A stretch of 42,065 nt of DNA, taken from NCBI GenBank assembly GCA_947040555.1, contig CAMRBW010000020.1, positions 1-42,065 of the forward strand, in the 5' to 3' direction. The notes beneath the pieces were generated by a model. The model did not search any database. It worked only from the letters and a program-made list of their open reading frames with translations, and was not told the origin of the DNA. A program made the position numbers and the translations under genes. Each line of letters opens with the position of its first letter. The stretch's first letter is position 1. This stretch comes from an uncultured Oceanospirillales bacterium (GTDB lineage: Bacteria; Pseudomonadota; Gammaproteobacteria; Pseudomonadales; Endozoicomonadaceae). Positions 8,266 to 16,279 of this stretch are shown one piece after another.

Positions 8266-8958
8266 TTAATGCTCTTTCTCTATGGCAGGCGGAGAGGGTG
8301 GGGGGAGCGGAGAGAATGGGAAGGCGGTGGTGAAAAGCTTTGTGAATACTTTGTTTTCATAGCGATTCCATCCAATTTCAATATTTTTAAATGTGCTGCC
8401 ACTTGCCCCGAAGATAGCATAGCTAAATACAACCCTTAAGAAGTCGTTGTAGCCGCGATTTCTATTAGGTTCAGCCCAGAAATTAACATATTGATACCCT
8501 TTGATACCACGGGAAACATCGCCCAAATCAATAGACTCAATAATGGCAGGCCTGTTTTGGTTAGGCCTGTCCTGGTTAGGCCTGTCCTGGTTGCTTGTGC
8601 TTGTGCTTGTGTTCACTATAAAGAGATACTCTTTTCCACCCCAGGCGGAGGGCGATAAACCTTCAGTCCAAAATACAAGCTCGGGCTTTTGATCAAAATC
8701 GATATCTACCCAGCGAATGGCATCATCACTTATGTTTTTTGATATATTTTCTAATCGCGGAAGAACGTCCGTCTGGTAGTATTCTTTGAACTCTTGGCTA
8801 TAGCTGTCTAGCTCTTCTGCATTAAGTGCCACTTTTTTATAAATAGCATTTTGCAGCTGACCGATTATCTCTCGACCCTTTTCTATATCGGCAAAAACTG
8901 AGTGTGAAAAAAAAAGACATGTCACAAGAAATAGCTGAATGATGTTTTGTTTAAACAT
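8266..8958 (-). CDS. Secreted protein of unknown function with an NQDRP repeat
   Basis: A 230-residue protein. The signal peptide (about residues 1-23) ends near HSVFA-D. The mature part begins with a helical stretch (ALNAEELDSYSQEFKEYY), then WVDIDFDQKPELVFWTEG, which resembles the Asp-rich D-x-D pattern of VCBS/FG-GAP-like units. Next come three tandem 5-residue repeats (NQDRP, NQDRP, NQNRP; bases about 8556-8590) and a C-terminal region. The tail is Pro-rich (PLPPPSPP). ATG 8958 follows GAGGAAT. I do not recognise a family. The low GC suggests an accessory origin. Confidence 0.65.
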   Translation of the reverse strand: MFKQNIIQLFLVTCLFFSHSVFADIEKGREIIGQLQNAIYKKVALNAEELDSYSQEFKEYYQTDVLPRLENISKNISDDAIRWVDIDFDQKPELVFWTEGLSPSAWGGKEYLFIVNTSTSTSNQDRPNQDRPNQNRPAIIESIDLGDVSRGIKGYQYVNFWAEPNRNRGYNDFLRVVFSYAIFGASGSTFKNIEIGWNRYENKVFTKLFTTAFPFSPLPPPSPPAIEKEH

Positions 8959-9279
8959 GGGACATTCTATTCCTCAAAGTTAACGGCAACAGGGAAATGG
9001 GATATCATCTTGAGCCTTAATGCTGACTACAGGATAACAAACGTCTACTCGATTAACACAACAATAACTTGATGTGGGCTTCAACACTCACGCATAGAAG
9101 TCAGGACCTGATCTGACGCTACATACATCTGAATACTGGCAAGTATCAGCTCAGGCCCAGACTTCTACATGCCTTTATAACCAACAAACATGATAACCAA
9201 CAATCATAATAACCGACAATCATACGCAAAACGCATTTTCGATTATCCAGCCACAAACTGGCGTTGGCTGATAAACTTG
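8959..9279. other. Gene-free stretch with three 16-bp tandem repeats
   Basis: No gene seen. Bases 9177-9224 hold three imperfect 16-bp direct repeats based on ATAACCAACAATCATA. They lie downstream (in its reading direction) of the RRM gene. Function unknown; possibly simple slippage. Confidence 0.6.
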
Positions 9280-9528
9280 TTATGTATTCGTATCTTCAGC
9301 CTTTTTAACCCGTATTTTACTGCTACCGATAGTTTTGTTATTTAGATTTTTGATGGCGGCTTTCGCCTCTCCTGACTTTGGCATCTCAACAAAACCAAAG
9401 CCTTTAGATGCGCCACTCTCTTGGTCGATAACCAAATCGCAAGATTGAACTGCACCGAATTGCTGAAACAAATTTTTCAGCTCTTCTTCTGTAGTTAATC
9501 GATCCAAGTTACGTATTAATAATTTCAT
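9280..9528 (-). CDS. Small single-RRM RNA-binding protein
   Basis: An 82-residue protein made almost entirely of one RNA recognition motif. RNP2 is LLIRNL at residues 3-8 and RNP1 is KGFGFVEM at about residues 42-49, with the aromatic residues that stack on RNA. It resembles bacterial rbp proteins that are often cold-induced, but lacks a glycine-rich tail. It probably acts as a cytosolic RNA chaperone, an inference from the family. ATG 9528 is preceded by CGGAAT. It stands alone on the minus strand with long non-coding sequence on both sides, consistent with a long regulated leader. Confidence 0.9.
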   Translation of the reverse strand: MKLLIRNLDRLTTEEELKNLFQQFGAVQSCDLVIDQESGASKGFGFVEMPKSGEAKAAIKNLNNKTIGSSKIRVKKAEDTNT

Positions 9529-9668
9529 AGATATTCCGATCGGGAATTATTCATTAAGGATAAGCTTTCGTCTATTTCCGTAATGCTCGGCTCTTTGGCG
9601 ATCATTAAGAGGCGCGGATTTTTGAACAAAAGGCGTGACACTTTTGACTATCCAACAGCAGTAGATTC

Positions 9669-9948
9669 CACTTATTGCCTGAACCCAGCCCCGTACGATA
9701 ATACATGCAGCTGACTCCGGCCAACGATACCAGATTCAGGCTCTCCATGGGCAGAATTATCTAAAAAAAAGATCACAGAAACTTCAGGTGCCAGCGCCCT
9801 GTGACAGGACAGTTGTCGCCTCTCTCCCCCATCAGCCCTGCTCTCCTCGCTTAAGGCACCTACTTTTGCTGTCTTTTCGTTAACCTTCAGATCTGGGAAT
9901 ATCTGGTAAGAGAACCTCTCCCTTCTCGCTGGATTCAAGCAATAAGTG
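9669..9948. repeat. 280-bp element bounded by 20-bp inverted repeats
   Basis: CACTTATTGC-C-TGAA-C-CCAG (9669-9688) and the reverse complement of 9929-9948 match at 18 of 20 positions. The interior is non-repetitive. An 88-codon minus-strand ORF (9672-9938) spans almost the whole element and even uses the arms, so it is probably carried by the element and not a normal gene. No clear target duplication is seen. It is a likely non-autonomous mobile element. The rest of 9529-10010 holds nothing I can name. Confidence 0.6.
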
Positions 9949-10010
9949 CCGCACGCCAGCGCTATCTGACGCTGTAGGCTGGATTAGTGCTAATGACTTG
10001 CCATCGATCT

Positions 10011-10400
10011 TTATCTTGCCCTTTTAGCAAGCACCCAATGTGCAAGAAACAACAATAGGCCAATAAGCAAAATAATGAGTTTTTGAGCTATACCTTGAAG
10101 TGCCTGCCGTTGCTCTGCATTTATTATCTGCTTATATTCTGAGATACGTTTTTCTGTGAGTTTATTGCCTGCAGGCAACTTTTCAGGTTTATCTTCTCTT
10201 TTATACTCGAATTGTTGTGAAAGACACTTTTTAAACTCGGAATCTGTTTGGTGGCACTCATACTGCGTATTGCTGATAGTGAATTCTGGAGAATTTAACT
10301 CCACCACATTCCAAGTGACCAATCCGAGTGTTATTACAAAGCAGGCCACAGTAAAAAAACAAACTGAGAGTGCATATATTTCAAGAATCGTCTTATTCAT
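10011..10400 (-). CDS. Small inner-membrane protein of unknown function
   Basis: About 129 residues from ATG 10400 (MNKTILEIYAL), preceded by AGGTG; a GTG at 10409 is also possible. It has two predicted membrane helices, at about residues 8-32 (hydrophobic run around SVCFFTVACFVITLGLV) and about 104-122 (LIILLIGLLLFLAHWVL). They flank a polar loop of about 70 residues that contains two Cys (YECHQ and KKCLSQQ), probably periplasmic and possibly disulfide-bonded. The tail is basic (AKRAR). No family recognised. It is AT-rich relative to the core genes. Confidence 0.55.
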   Translation of the reverse strand: MNKTILEIYALSVCFFTVACFVITLGLVTWNVVELNSPEFTISNTQYECHQTDSEFKKCLSQQFEYKREDKPEKLPAGNKLTEKRISEYKQIINAEQRQALQGIAQKLIILLIGLLLFLAHWVLAKRAR

Positions 10401-10652
10401 TCCTATCACCTATTAATTTATTCAAATGCTGAAATTTTTTGTCGGCTAGCGCCCGAACCCGGAACACCGTAAGCATTTGAGCTCCCCAATAAAATGGACG
10501 CCCTTCTACAGCTAAACGGCCGCTTCGTATTCGTCAGGCGGCTTGCAATAGAGGCGGTTCATGGACTTCTCAACCTTATTGAACCCCTCAAATCGCTCAT
10601 GCCTAACCAGCTTGTTACCAAAAATCCTATATGTTCGGCTTTTAACCATGAC

Positions 10653-10744
10653 TAAGTACTCGGACAATCGTAATCGAATATTTACGGCTCCAGCCCCCAG
10701 TTTCAGGGAACATTCGGAGATAAAAACGAGTAGCCAAGTACTTA
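10653..10744. repeat. 92-bp inverted-repeat element, copy 1
   Basis: Starts TAAGTACTCGG and ends CCAAGTACTTA, which are 11-bp terminal inverted repeats with one mismatch. A second copy of exactly 92 bp lies at 17836-17927 and shares most of the first 31 bases and both ends. This is the size of a miniature non-autonomous element. The surrounding stretch 10401-10944 has no convincing gene. Confidence 0.6.
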
Positions 10745-10944
10745 TTTGATCATCTTTTGCCGAATTTGTTCAATTTTCGAAAGAAAGATAAAAAAGGAAG
10801 ATAAAAAAGGACATCCCTAAATATGAAACATATATGGGAGCAAAATATGGGAGAAAAATATGGGTGTCCGATATTCTCTGCCCCCGCCCGATTGGGCGAG
10901 GGTTTACGATGACCTTTTTAAGATGAGCCGCTGAGAGACTAAGC

Positions 10945-11106
10945 TCAGCTTTCAGAAACCAAGACTGCCTCTTGACTGGACTCGGCAGCTAATTTCGCTC
11001 GGTCGGCTTTGCTGATGTATTTAGGCTTACTTTGTGGGGACAATTTGGCTTTAGCCTTTTTGACGCGAGCCTTTAAAATCTGATTGCCTTTTTTACGACG
11101 GTTCAT
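10945..11106 (-). CDS. DUF2986-type small basic protein
   Basis: A 53-residue, strongly basic protein from ATG 11106 (MNRRKKGNQILKARVKKAKA). The segment KPKYISKADRAKLA is the hallmark of DUF2986 proteins, which are short, conserved in marine gammaproteobacteria and uncharacterised. The frame is open for 19 more codons upstream, but that extension shows no family resemblance. Its charge suggests nucleic-acid or ribosome contact, which is inference only. It is flanked by gene-free repeat-rich sequence on both sides. Confidence 0.75.
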   Translation of the reverse strand: MNRRKKGNQILKARVKKAKAKLSPQSKPKYISKADRAKLAAESSQEAVLVSES

Positions 11107-11547
11107 GCATATCTGCTCAATTTGTAAACACTTGCATACTATCAGCTTCGAGCATGGAACCAAATCCGTATAATGCGTTCTTCGGGGGCACCGTCACTGT
11201 GGATAATCCAGGTTTCTAGCTGATGAAAGCTTATCAAGGCAACCAAAATACCCTCCGTCGCCCAACGCCCTTGCCGGGAGGCTTTGCAGCTCAGAGTGTC
11301 GAAGAAGTTTTCCAGTCCCTTTCTGAAAAAAAAGGTGCCAAATAAAGGGACTGAAAATAAAGGGACAGCCACTTTTTAACCAAATTTATGGGAGCCCGCC
11401 CCCGCTGTGTCAGCATAGATATACCCATTTTTTTGTTCAGCAGTGATCCCAAATGTCGATTTTCATGTAAGCGTTCAAACGGGGGGCAGGAGCGTCGCAG
11501 GCACTCTATGATGTCTGGCGACCAACATCATGCATTTGTCGCATGCG
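11107..11547. other. Gene-free accessory stretch
   Basis: Only weak ORFs are found here. Around 11340-11375 there are two copies of AAAGGGAC and a GGGACAGCCAC motif, the kind of short repeat seen near REP-type elements. No RNA gene or terminator is recognised. Confidence 0.4.
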
Positions 11548-11844
11548 CTATGCACGAACCCAGTTTTTCTTACTTTTTGCAGAGCGCTTTATTTTATTTT
11601 TCTTAATCAACGCGGTCATTGCTCTTGTAAGGTCAACCTCCTGAGCATTGAGCTGTTTCCTCATTGTCTCTACTGATATGGGGGTTTTTAATAATTTAAA
11701 AATATTTTGAGCTACGGTTTTTTCTTGTTCAATCGATGCAATCGCTTTCTGTACTCTGGGCTTTAAATTAATTTTATATTTAACCTTGTGCAGACCGCAT
11801 AGAAACTCAAAAGCCAGCAATTCCAATCCCAGACCTCCGGCCAC
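11548..11844 (-). CDS. Hypothetical basic protein
   Basis: A 98-residue frame from GTG 11844. The C-terminal two thirds read like a small helical domain (QKAIASIEQEKTVAQNIFKL, PISVETMRKQLN, DLTRAMTALIKKNKIKR). This resembles a winged-helix or helix-turn-helix layout, in which a short helix pair is followed by a basic wing, but I cannot assign a family. The first about 20 residues are hydrophobic and the start is uncertain. The gene is AT-rich. It lies downstream of the ornithine cyclodeaminase-family gene on the same strand, with a palindromic repeat (11857-11902) between them. Confidence 0.45.
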   Translation of the reverse strand: MAGGLGLELLAFEFLCGLHKVKYKINLKPRVQKAIASIEQEKTVAQNIFKLLKTPISVETMRKQLNAQEVDLTRAMTALIKKNKIKRSAKSKKNWVRA

Positions 11845-11856
11845 ACAAAAAAACGA

Positions 11857-11902
11857 GGGCAGGTCTTTCTTTCTGAATTAATGCACAATTCAAGATCTGC
11901 CC
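11857..11902. repeat. Dispersed palindromic repeat (GGGCAGGTCTTTC family), copy 1
   Basis: GGGCAGGTCTT (11857-11867) pairs with AAGATCTGCCC (11892-11902) with one mismatch. The left side, GGGCAGGTCTTTCTTTCT, occurs identically in the opposite orientation near 41705-41722, and a variant lies at 17497-17513. It could be a REP-like intergenic repeat or a hairpin at the end of the upstream transcript. Confidence 0.5.
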
Positions 11903-11916
11903 CAAATTTTGCTATA

Positions 11917-12834
11917 TCACCTTACAATCAGGTCATAAGCCAATTTTGCTACTGCTACATCCATGATGGCCATACCAACAGAATCATAAATGACTGTACT
12001 CCCTTCGGGCACGACTTTGGTGCCGGTGTAGACCTCTCCCATCTCGGCGAATATTTCACAATCGGAGCCTCGGATGTTACCAGCCTGATCCCTTGCCGCA
12101 TCGTAGGACTCAACAATTACGGTGTTGGCCATTGCTGCATTATCGAGCTCTCGACCCTCAATCGTATTCCACCCAACAGCGGTAACGAAAGCACCGGTCT
12201 TGAGCCAGGCACCTTGCACAATGGGCTCCTTGGCGGCGGTGGTGCAAGCCACAATATCGGCATCACGAACCGCCTGCTCGGCATTGGCAAAATATGTCGC
12301 ACCAGCCTCCTCCGCCAATGCCCTTCCGTGTGCTTCGTTCCTTGACCAAAGCCGAAGCTCCTCGATGTCCGTCACTTCAGCCAACGCTTTGATATGGGCG
12401 CGGGCCTGGGCGCCATTACCCATAATCGTCACAATCGCGCGGTCGGTGGTTGCCAGTTTCCGAACGGCGGCGGCCGAACCGGCCGCTGTACGCATTTCCG
12501 TGATCAGGCGTCCATCCAATACCGCAAGTGGGGAACCATTGTTTTTATCAAATACAAGAATTACAGCCTGGTGAGTAGGAACGCCGGTCCCCGCATTGTC
12601 GTGATAGATCGTGACGACTTTAACAGCCATCGCCTCACCCACAGCCGGCATCGCCGCGATGATGCCATCGTGTCCCGGTACCGGTATAAATTGCCGAACA
12701 GGTTGCACAACATTCCCTGCAGAGAAATCGCTCATCGCCTGTTCGAGGGTGTCCATCAGAGGCCCCCAGTCGAGCACGGCGTCAATTTGGGCTTCGCTAA
12801 TGAACGGTAACGTTGCCATGATTTGGTCGTTCAT
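11917..12834 (-). CDS. Ornithine cyclodeaminase / mu-crystallin family enzyme
   Basis: A 305-residue NAD(P)-dependent enzyme. The N-terminal part binds substrate (MPAVGEAMAVKVVTIY, then a conserved HQAVILVFD). The Rossmann nucleotide loop is IMGNGAQARAHIKAL, and the run ITEMRTAAGSAAAVRKLA is typical of the family. Members act as ornithine cyclodeaminases, alanine dehydrogenases or delta1-pyrroline-2-carboxylate reductases, and sequence alone does not separate these. ATG 12834 has a strong AAGGAG SD at 6-bp spacing. It is monocistronic by spacing. The regular codon use contrasts with the AT-rich neighbours, so it is probably an intact metabolic gene. Confidence 0.88.
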   Translation of the reverse strand: MNDQIMATLPFISEAQIDAVLDWGPLMDTLEQAMSDFSAGNVVQPVRQFIPVPGHDGIIAAMPAVGEAMAVKVVTIYHDNAGTGVPTHQAVILVFDKNNGSPLAVLDGRLITEMRTAAGSAAAVRKLATTDRAIVTIMGNGAQARAHIKALAEVTDIEELRLWSRNEAHGRALAEEAGATYFANAEQAVRDADIVACTTAAKEPIVQGAWLKTGAFVTAVGWNTIEGRELDNAAMANTVIVESYDAARDQAGNIRGSDCEIFAEMGEVYTGTKVVPEGSTVIYDSVGMAIMDVAVAKLAYDLIVR

Positions 12835-12864
12835 CTCTACTCCTTAATGAAAAGGTTGTCGCTA

Positions 12865-13329
12865 CTATACCTGATGCAAGCAGCCAACCTGTTGGATTCT
12901 AGCGACCAACCGCATAGTTGGGATAGGACGAAGCACGGTTTTTTCGCGCATACGCTGACGTTTCGCTCCATAACCAAGCCCGATGGCAAGTAGTATTGAA
13001 TAAAAATTATCTACAAATAAACCAATGCCGAACAATAACAATGAAAAGCCCAAGTACATAGGATTACGTGTGAATTTGTAGATTCCATCCTGGACAAGAC
13101 TTGATGTTGACTCTGGCCTTTTCGGGTTGACCGTTGTTTGTGCCTTCTTAAATCTTAGAACACCCGCTATTGCAATAAATGCTGACGTAGTTCCCAACGT
13201 CAGCAGTCCTGAAAGCCGTAATGCAAAACCAAGACCAATATTCTCTGTGACTTGCGAAATAAGAAACATTAATAACGCAAAAATCAAAACTAATAGGACG
13301 GGTGGAATTTTTAGTTCAAGAAATTTCAT
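12865..13329 (-). CDS. Isoprenylcysteine-methyltransferase-like membrane protein with an abnormal C-terminus
   Basis: A 154-residue frame. There are four hydrophobic segments within residues 1-130 and the family signature GIYKFTRNPMYLGFSL, which binds S-adenosylmethionine in ICMT/PEMT-type methyltransferases. After LAIGLGYGAK the sequence turns into a basic, non-family tail of about 30 residues (to VGCLHQV). The usual C-terminal EE...F...Y..Y segment is missing. The 3' end therefore appears replaced by a deletion or frameshift, and the protein may be inactive. It lies directly downstream of an attC site, so it was probably an integron cassette. Confidence 0.7.
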   Translation of the reverse strand: MKFLELKIPPVLLVLIFALLMFLISQVTENIGLGFALRLSGLLTLGTTSAFIAIAGVLRFKKAQTTVNPKRPESTSSLVQDGIYKFTRNPMYLGFSLLLFGIGLFVDNFYSILLAIGLGYGAKRQRMREKTVLRPIPTMRLVARIQQVGCLHQV

Positions 13330-13369
13330 ATCGTATTCTATTTTTTGTTGCTCTGTTTTTTTTATGTAA

Positions 13370-13442
13370 GCCTAACGCCTCACATCAGCGACCGTTTCAC
13401 TCGCATAGCACGTGAAACGGTCCGTCTATGCGCTTGTTAGGT
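13370..13442 (-). repeat. Integron attC recombination site
   Basis: A 73-bp imperfect palindrome. On the minus strand it begins ACCTAAC and ends GTTAGGC, the R'' and R' boxes, with a long internal stem (ACCGTTTCAC pairs with GTGAAACGGT) and flanking L-box-like stretches (CAAGCGCATAG and GCTGATGTGAGGC). It starts 3 bp after the stop of the STAS/SEC14-like gene fragment, exactly where an attC belongs in a gene cassette. No integrase gene is in the window. Confidence 0.8.
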
Positions 13443-13445
13443 GAA

Positions 13446-13791
13446 TTACTGGATATCACTATCTAGTATCCATTTTCTCGAGGTTTCTAACTCAACGAAT
13501 TCTAATTTTTTGATTTCTGCACTTACGAAGTGACTCGCGATACTCTCAGCAGCCCTCCCTATTGATGAGTCTGTTGCAAAGGCTATGCACGATACTTTCT
13601 TATGATGCTCTCGGACAAATCTTAAATGTGCTATTAACGATGAAAAGTAATCCCATCCGGGGAATGATCGGACATGTATTATGATGCCCTTCAGTTTATC
13701 CATGCGCTCTATATACGGATCAATAATTCCTGATGCGGTGACAAAATCCGCTTCCGATAAATCGCCATCTGGCTCTAAGATAGCAATACCT
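13446..13791 (-). pseudogene. 5'-truncated STAS/SEC14-like (SpoIIAA-like) cassette gene
   Basis: The frame ends at TAA 13446. Reading upstream it gives, in order, GIAILEPDGDLSEADFVTAS, DPYIERMDKLKG, HVRSFPGWDYFSSLIAHLRF and FVSAEIKKLEF. This is the SpoIIAA-like/STAS-SEC14 family, normally 115-125 residues and of unknown, possibly lipid-binding, role. The reading frame runs without a start codon into the GTAACTGCTC boundary at 13792 and then meets an in-frame stop. About the first 10-20 residues have been lost to whatever inserted there. ATG 13703 is internal to the domain. An attC follows at once, so this is the remnant of an integron cassette. Confidence 0.75.
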
Positions 13792-14088
13792 GTAACTGCT
13801 CATTTTTTACTGGCAAATCTACATTTTCGAAATCATCACCTCCGGAAATTCTGGGCTAACTTCCCGGAATCCGTTAAGAACCTCGTCATTATGGAAAACT
13901 TTTCCTGGCATCGCGGGGCGGGCTGTATATGACCACGGTTTTCTACTTTTGCTGTGCTTTTTCCATTTTCTGCTAGTCTGACTCTGCAACATTACTCCAG
14001 CGAAAGAAGCCAAAGAAGCCAAAGATTTGCCCCCCCTTCAGGTCAGTTTTTTTTCTCATTCCTACCTCTCGGATCAGGGAGCATTGCT

Positions 14089-14838
14089 ATGCATCATAAA
14101 CGTACACCTTATCCTTGTTGCGCAGTGCTTTTACTGTGTTTACTGTCATTCACACTCTGTGGCGTTGGCTCTGTGCAGGCTGCCTGTGATGGTGGCTCTG
14201 TGCAGGCTATTCCTATTGCTGGTATCGATGTCATTTATGATGACAAGTTCTGGGCTAAGGTCGAGTTGTCGGTCGCTATGATCAGAACTTCGCCTGGCAG
14301 AATCTGTGCGAGTAACTGCTTTGGTAGATCACGAAGTAGCAAGGTCAAACTGATATTTCCTGACGGATTTCGTGATCTTGTACTGGAAAAACTTGGCACG
14401 AATGATATCGCCAAGTCTTACTTCGTCGTAGATTGTGAAAACGGGTACAAGCCCGGTAGTCAGCATATATTCTTCGATTTTTCCATCGTGAAATCGACAA
14501 AGGATGGCCGTTTATACTTTGAAAGGGCGGCCAACTATGGCGAAATAGAAGGGAACAGGTGTTTTCCCCAGACCTACTCTATCGGCGGTAATTACGGTTC
14601 CCCCCGGAATCTCGTAGTAGCACCACCGACCTTCATTCTGAAAGGGGTGATCTTCGAAAACGCTAAAGGTAAGACCCTTATGCTCAAGCCCAAGAAAGAA
14701 CCCAGGGCCATATCAACCAGCTACTCATTTTATTCCTGTGGCGGCCCTTTCGATACACAACCGGTAATTCCGTGGAATGACCAGAATGACATCGTACTCC
14801 CCAGTGAGTTCAGTGCAGCGACTGCTTCCGAACAATAA
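14089..14838 (+). CDS. Secreted paralogue 1 of the tandem array
   Basis: 249 residues from ATG 14089 (MHHKRTPYPCC), which has AGGGAG at about 9-bp spacing; the longer frame from 13954 is rejected. A signal peptide of about 29 residues ends near GSVQA. The mature protein has GIDVIYDDKFWAKVELS, a Cys pair at GRICASNC, FPDGFRDLVLEKLG, CENGYKPGSQ, RCFPQTY, PPTFILKGVIFENAKG and a C-terminal YSCGGPFDTQPVIPWNDQ. At least five mature Cys suggest disulfides and export. No family recognised. A Val-Gln-Ala motif occurs twice around the cleavage site. It is paralogous to the two following genes. Confidence 0.75.
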   Translation: MHHKRTPYPCCAVLLLCLLSFTLCGVGSVQAACDGGSVQAIPIAGIDVIYDDKFWAKVELSVAMIRTSPGRICASNCFGRSRSSKVKLIFPDGFRDLVLEKLGTNDIAKSYFVVDCENGYKPGSQHIFFDFSIVKSTKDGRLYFERAANYGEIEGNRCFPQTYSIGGNYGSPRNLVVAPPTFILKGVIFENAKGKTLMLKPKKEPRAISTSYSFYSCGGPFDTQPVIPWNDQNDIVLPSEFSAATASEQ

Positions 14839-15148
14839 CATCCTGTTTTTGGTAACTGCTCATTTTTTACTGGCAAATCTGTGTTTTCGGAATCATCACC
14901 CCAGGAAATACTGGGCTAACTTCCCGGAATCCGTTAAGAACCTCGTCATTATGGAAAACTTTTCCTGGCATCGCGGGGCGGGCTGTATATGACCACGGTT
15001 TTCTACTTTTGCTGTGCTTTTTCCATTTTCTGCTAGTCTGACTCTGCAACATTACTCCAGCGAAAGAAGCCAAAGAAGCCAAAGATTTGCCCCCCCTTCA
15101 GGTCAGTTTTTTTTCTCATTCCTACCTCTCGGATCAGGGAGCATTGCT

Positions 15149-15994
15149 ATGCATCATAAACGTACACCTTATCCTTGTTGCGCAGTGCTTTTACTGTGTT
15201 TACTGTCATTCACAATCTGTGGCGTTGGCTCTGCGCAGGCTGCTACAGTCTTTAGCGTTCGCCCTGTGCAGGCTGCTACAATCTTTAGCGTTCGCCCTGT
15301 GCAGCCTGCTACAATCTTTAGCATTCGCCCTGTGCAGCCTGCTACAGTCTTTAGCATTCGCCCTGTGCAGCCTATTGCTGCTTATGGTATCGATGTCATT
15401 TATGATGACAATTTTTGGGCTCAGGTCGAGTTATCAATCGCTATGATCAGAACTTCGCCTGGCAGAATCTGTGCGGGTAATTGCCTTGGTAGATCACGAG
15501 GCAGCAAGGTCAAACTGACATTTCCTGACGGATTTCGTGATCTTGTGCTGGAACAACTTGGCAAGAAGGATGTCGTCAATTCTTATTTCGTCGTACATTG
15601 TCAAAACGGGCACCTGCCCGGTAGGCAGTACATATACTTCGATTTCTTCAGCAACGTGAAATCGACAACGGATGGCCGCTCCTACTTTGAAAGGTCGTCC
15701 AACGCGGGCAACATAAAAGGGAAAAGATGTTTTCCCCTGACCTACAATTACGGTTCCCTCCAGACCTTCGTAGAGGCACCACCGACCTTCATTCTGAAAG
15801 GGGTGGTCTTCAAAAACGCTGAAGGTCAGTCCCTTATACTCAGGCCCAAGGAAGAACCCATGGCCACATCAACCAGCGAATTATTTTATTCCTGTGGCGG
15901 CCCTTTCGATACACGACCGGTAATTCCGTGGAATGACCAGAATGAAATCGTACTCCCCAGTAAGTTCAGTGCAGCGACTACTTCCGAACAATAG
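15149..15994 (+). CDS. Secreted paralogue 2, with an expanded 11-residue repeat
   Basis: 281 residues from ATG 15149. The signal peptide is identical to paralogue 1 apart from single changes. Directly after it come four tandem 11-residue repeats of the type ATIFSVRPVQP, encoded by a 33-bp minisatellite (about 15240-15372). Paralogue 3 has only about one such unit and paralogue 1 an unrelated short spacer. The mature domain keeps the family plan: DVIYDDNFWAQVELS, GRICAGNC, FPDGFRDLVLEQLG, RCFPLTY, PPTFILKGVVF and YSCGGPFDTRPVIPWNDQ. It is visibly more diverged from paralogue 1 than the upstream DNA is. Function unknown. Confidence 0.75.
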   Translation: MHHKRTPYPCCAVLLLCLLSFTICGVGSAQAATVFSVRPVQAATIFSVRPVQPATIFSIRPVQPATVFSIRPVQPIAAYGIDVIYDDNFWAQVELSIAMIRTSPGRICAGNCLGRSRGSKVKLTFPDGFRDLVLEQLGKKDVVNSYFVVHCQNGHLPGRQYIYFDFFSNVKSTTDGRSYFERSSNAGNIKGKRCFPLTYNYGSLQTFVEAPPTFILKGVVFKNAEGQSLILRPKEEPMATSTSELFYSCGGPFDTRPVIPWNDQNEIVLPSKFSAATTSEQ

Positions 15995-16095
15995 CACCCT
16001 GTTTTTGGTAACTGCTCATTTTTTACTGGCAAATCTGTGTTTTCGGAATCATCACCCCAGGAAATACTGGGCTAACTCCCCGAAATCCATTAAGA

Positions 16096-16279
16096 GACAA
16101 TTCAAATGATGGCGTAAAAGGTAAGACCTGTACTCCCTTAAACCTGCTCAGGGTCAGGATCCATAGAGGCCGAAGACCTGATGAGCGGGGAGTGAGCGAA
16201 TTCCATCAGAACCAAGGGCGAATGCGACCTCACCCCAGGACAGGGCTCCTTATCAAGAGAGAGGAAGCATTACTCTTTT
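16096..16279. repeat. Extra segment of about 180 bp in unit 3
   Basis: Units 1 and 2 read TTAAGAACCTCGTCATTATGG. Unit 3 has about 180 extra bases between TTAAGA and GTCATTATGG. It holds no ORF of note. It contains GGTAAGACCTG and GGGTCAGGA, similar to the short GGTCAGGTC-type repeats elsewhere in the window. Either it was inserted in unit 3 or it was lost from units 1 and 2. Confidence 0.5.

Noticed and set aside
9672..9938. 88-codon minus-strand ORF as an ordinary gene
   Set aside because: It is confined to an element with 20-bp inverted ends and even translates the arms; no domain or SD supports it.
10512..10584. Minus-strand tail (FNKVEKSMNRLYCKPPDEYE) like a transposase C-terminus
   Set aside because: Only about 24 codons, no upstream body and no family match that I can defend.
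11142..11372. 76-codon minus-strand ORF
   Set aside because: No SD, no recognisable domain, and it begins in a GGGACAG-type repeat; treated as chance.
16178..16196. CTGATGAG followed by CGAA, resembling a hammerhead ribozyme core
   Set aside because: Stem II is barely pairable, the 3' core is GAAT and not GAAA, and no matching stem III strand with a cleavage triplet lies upstream.
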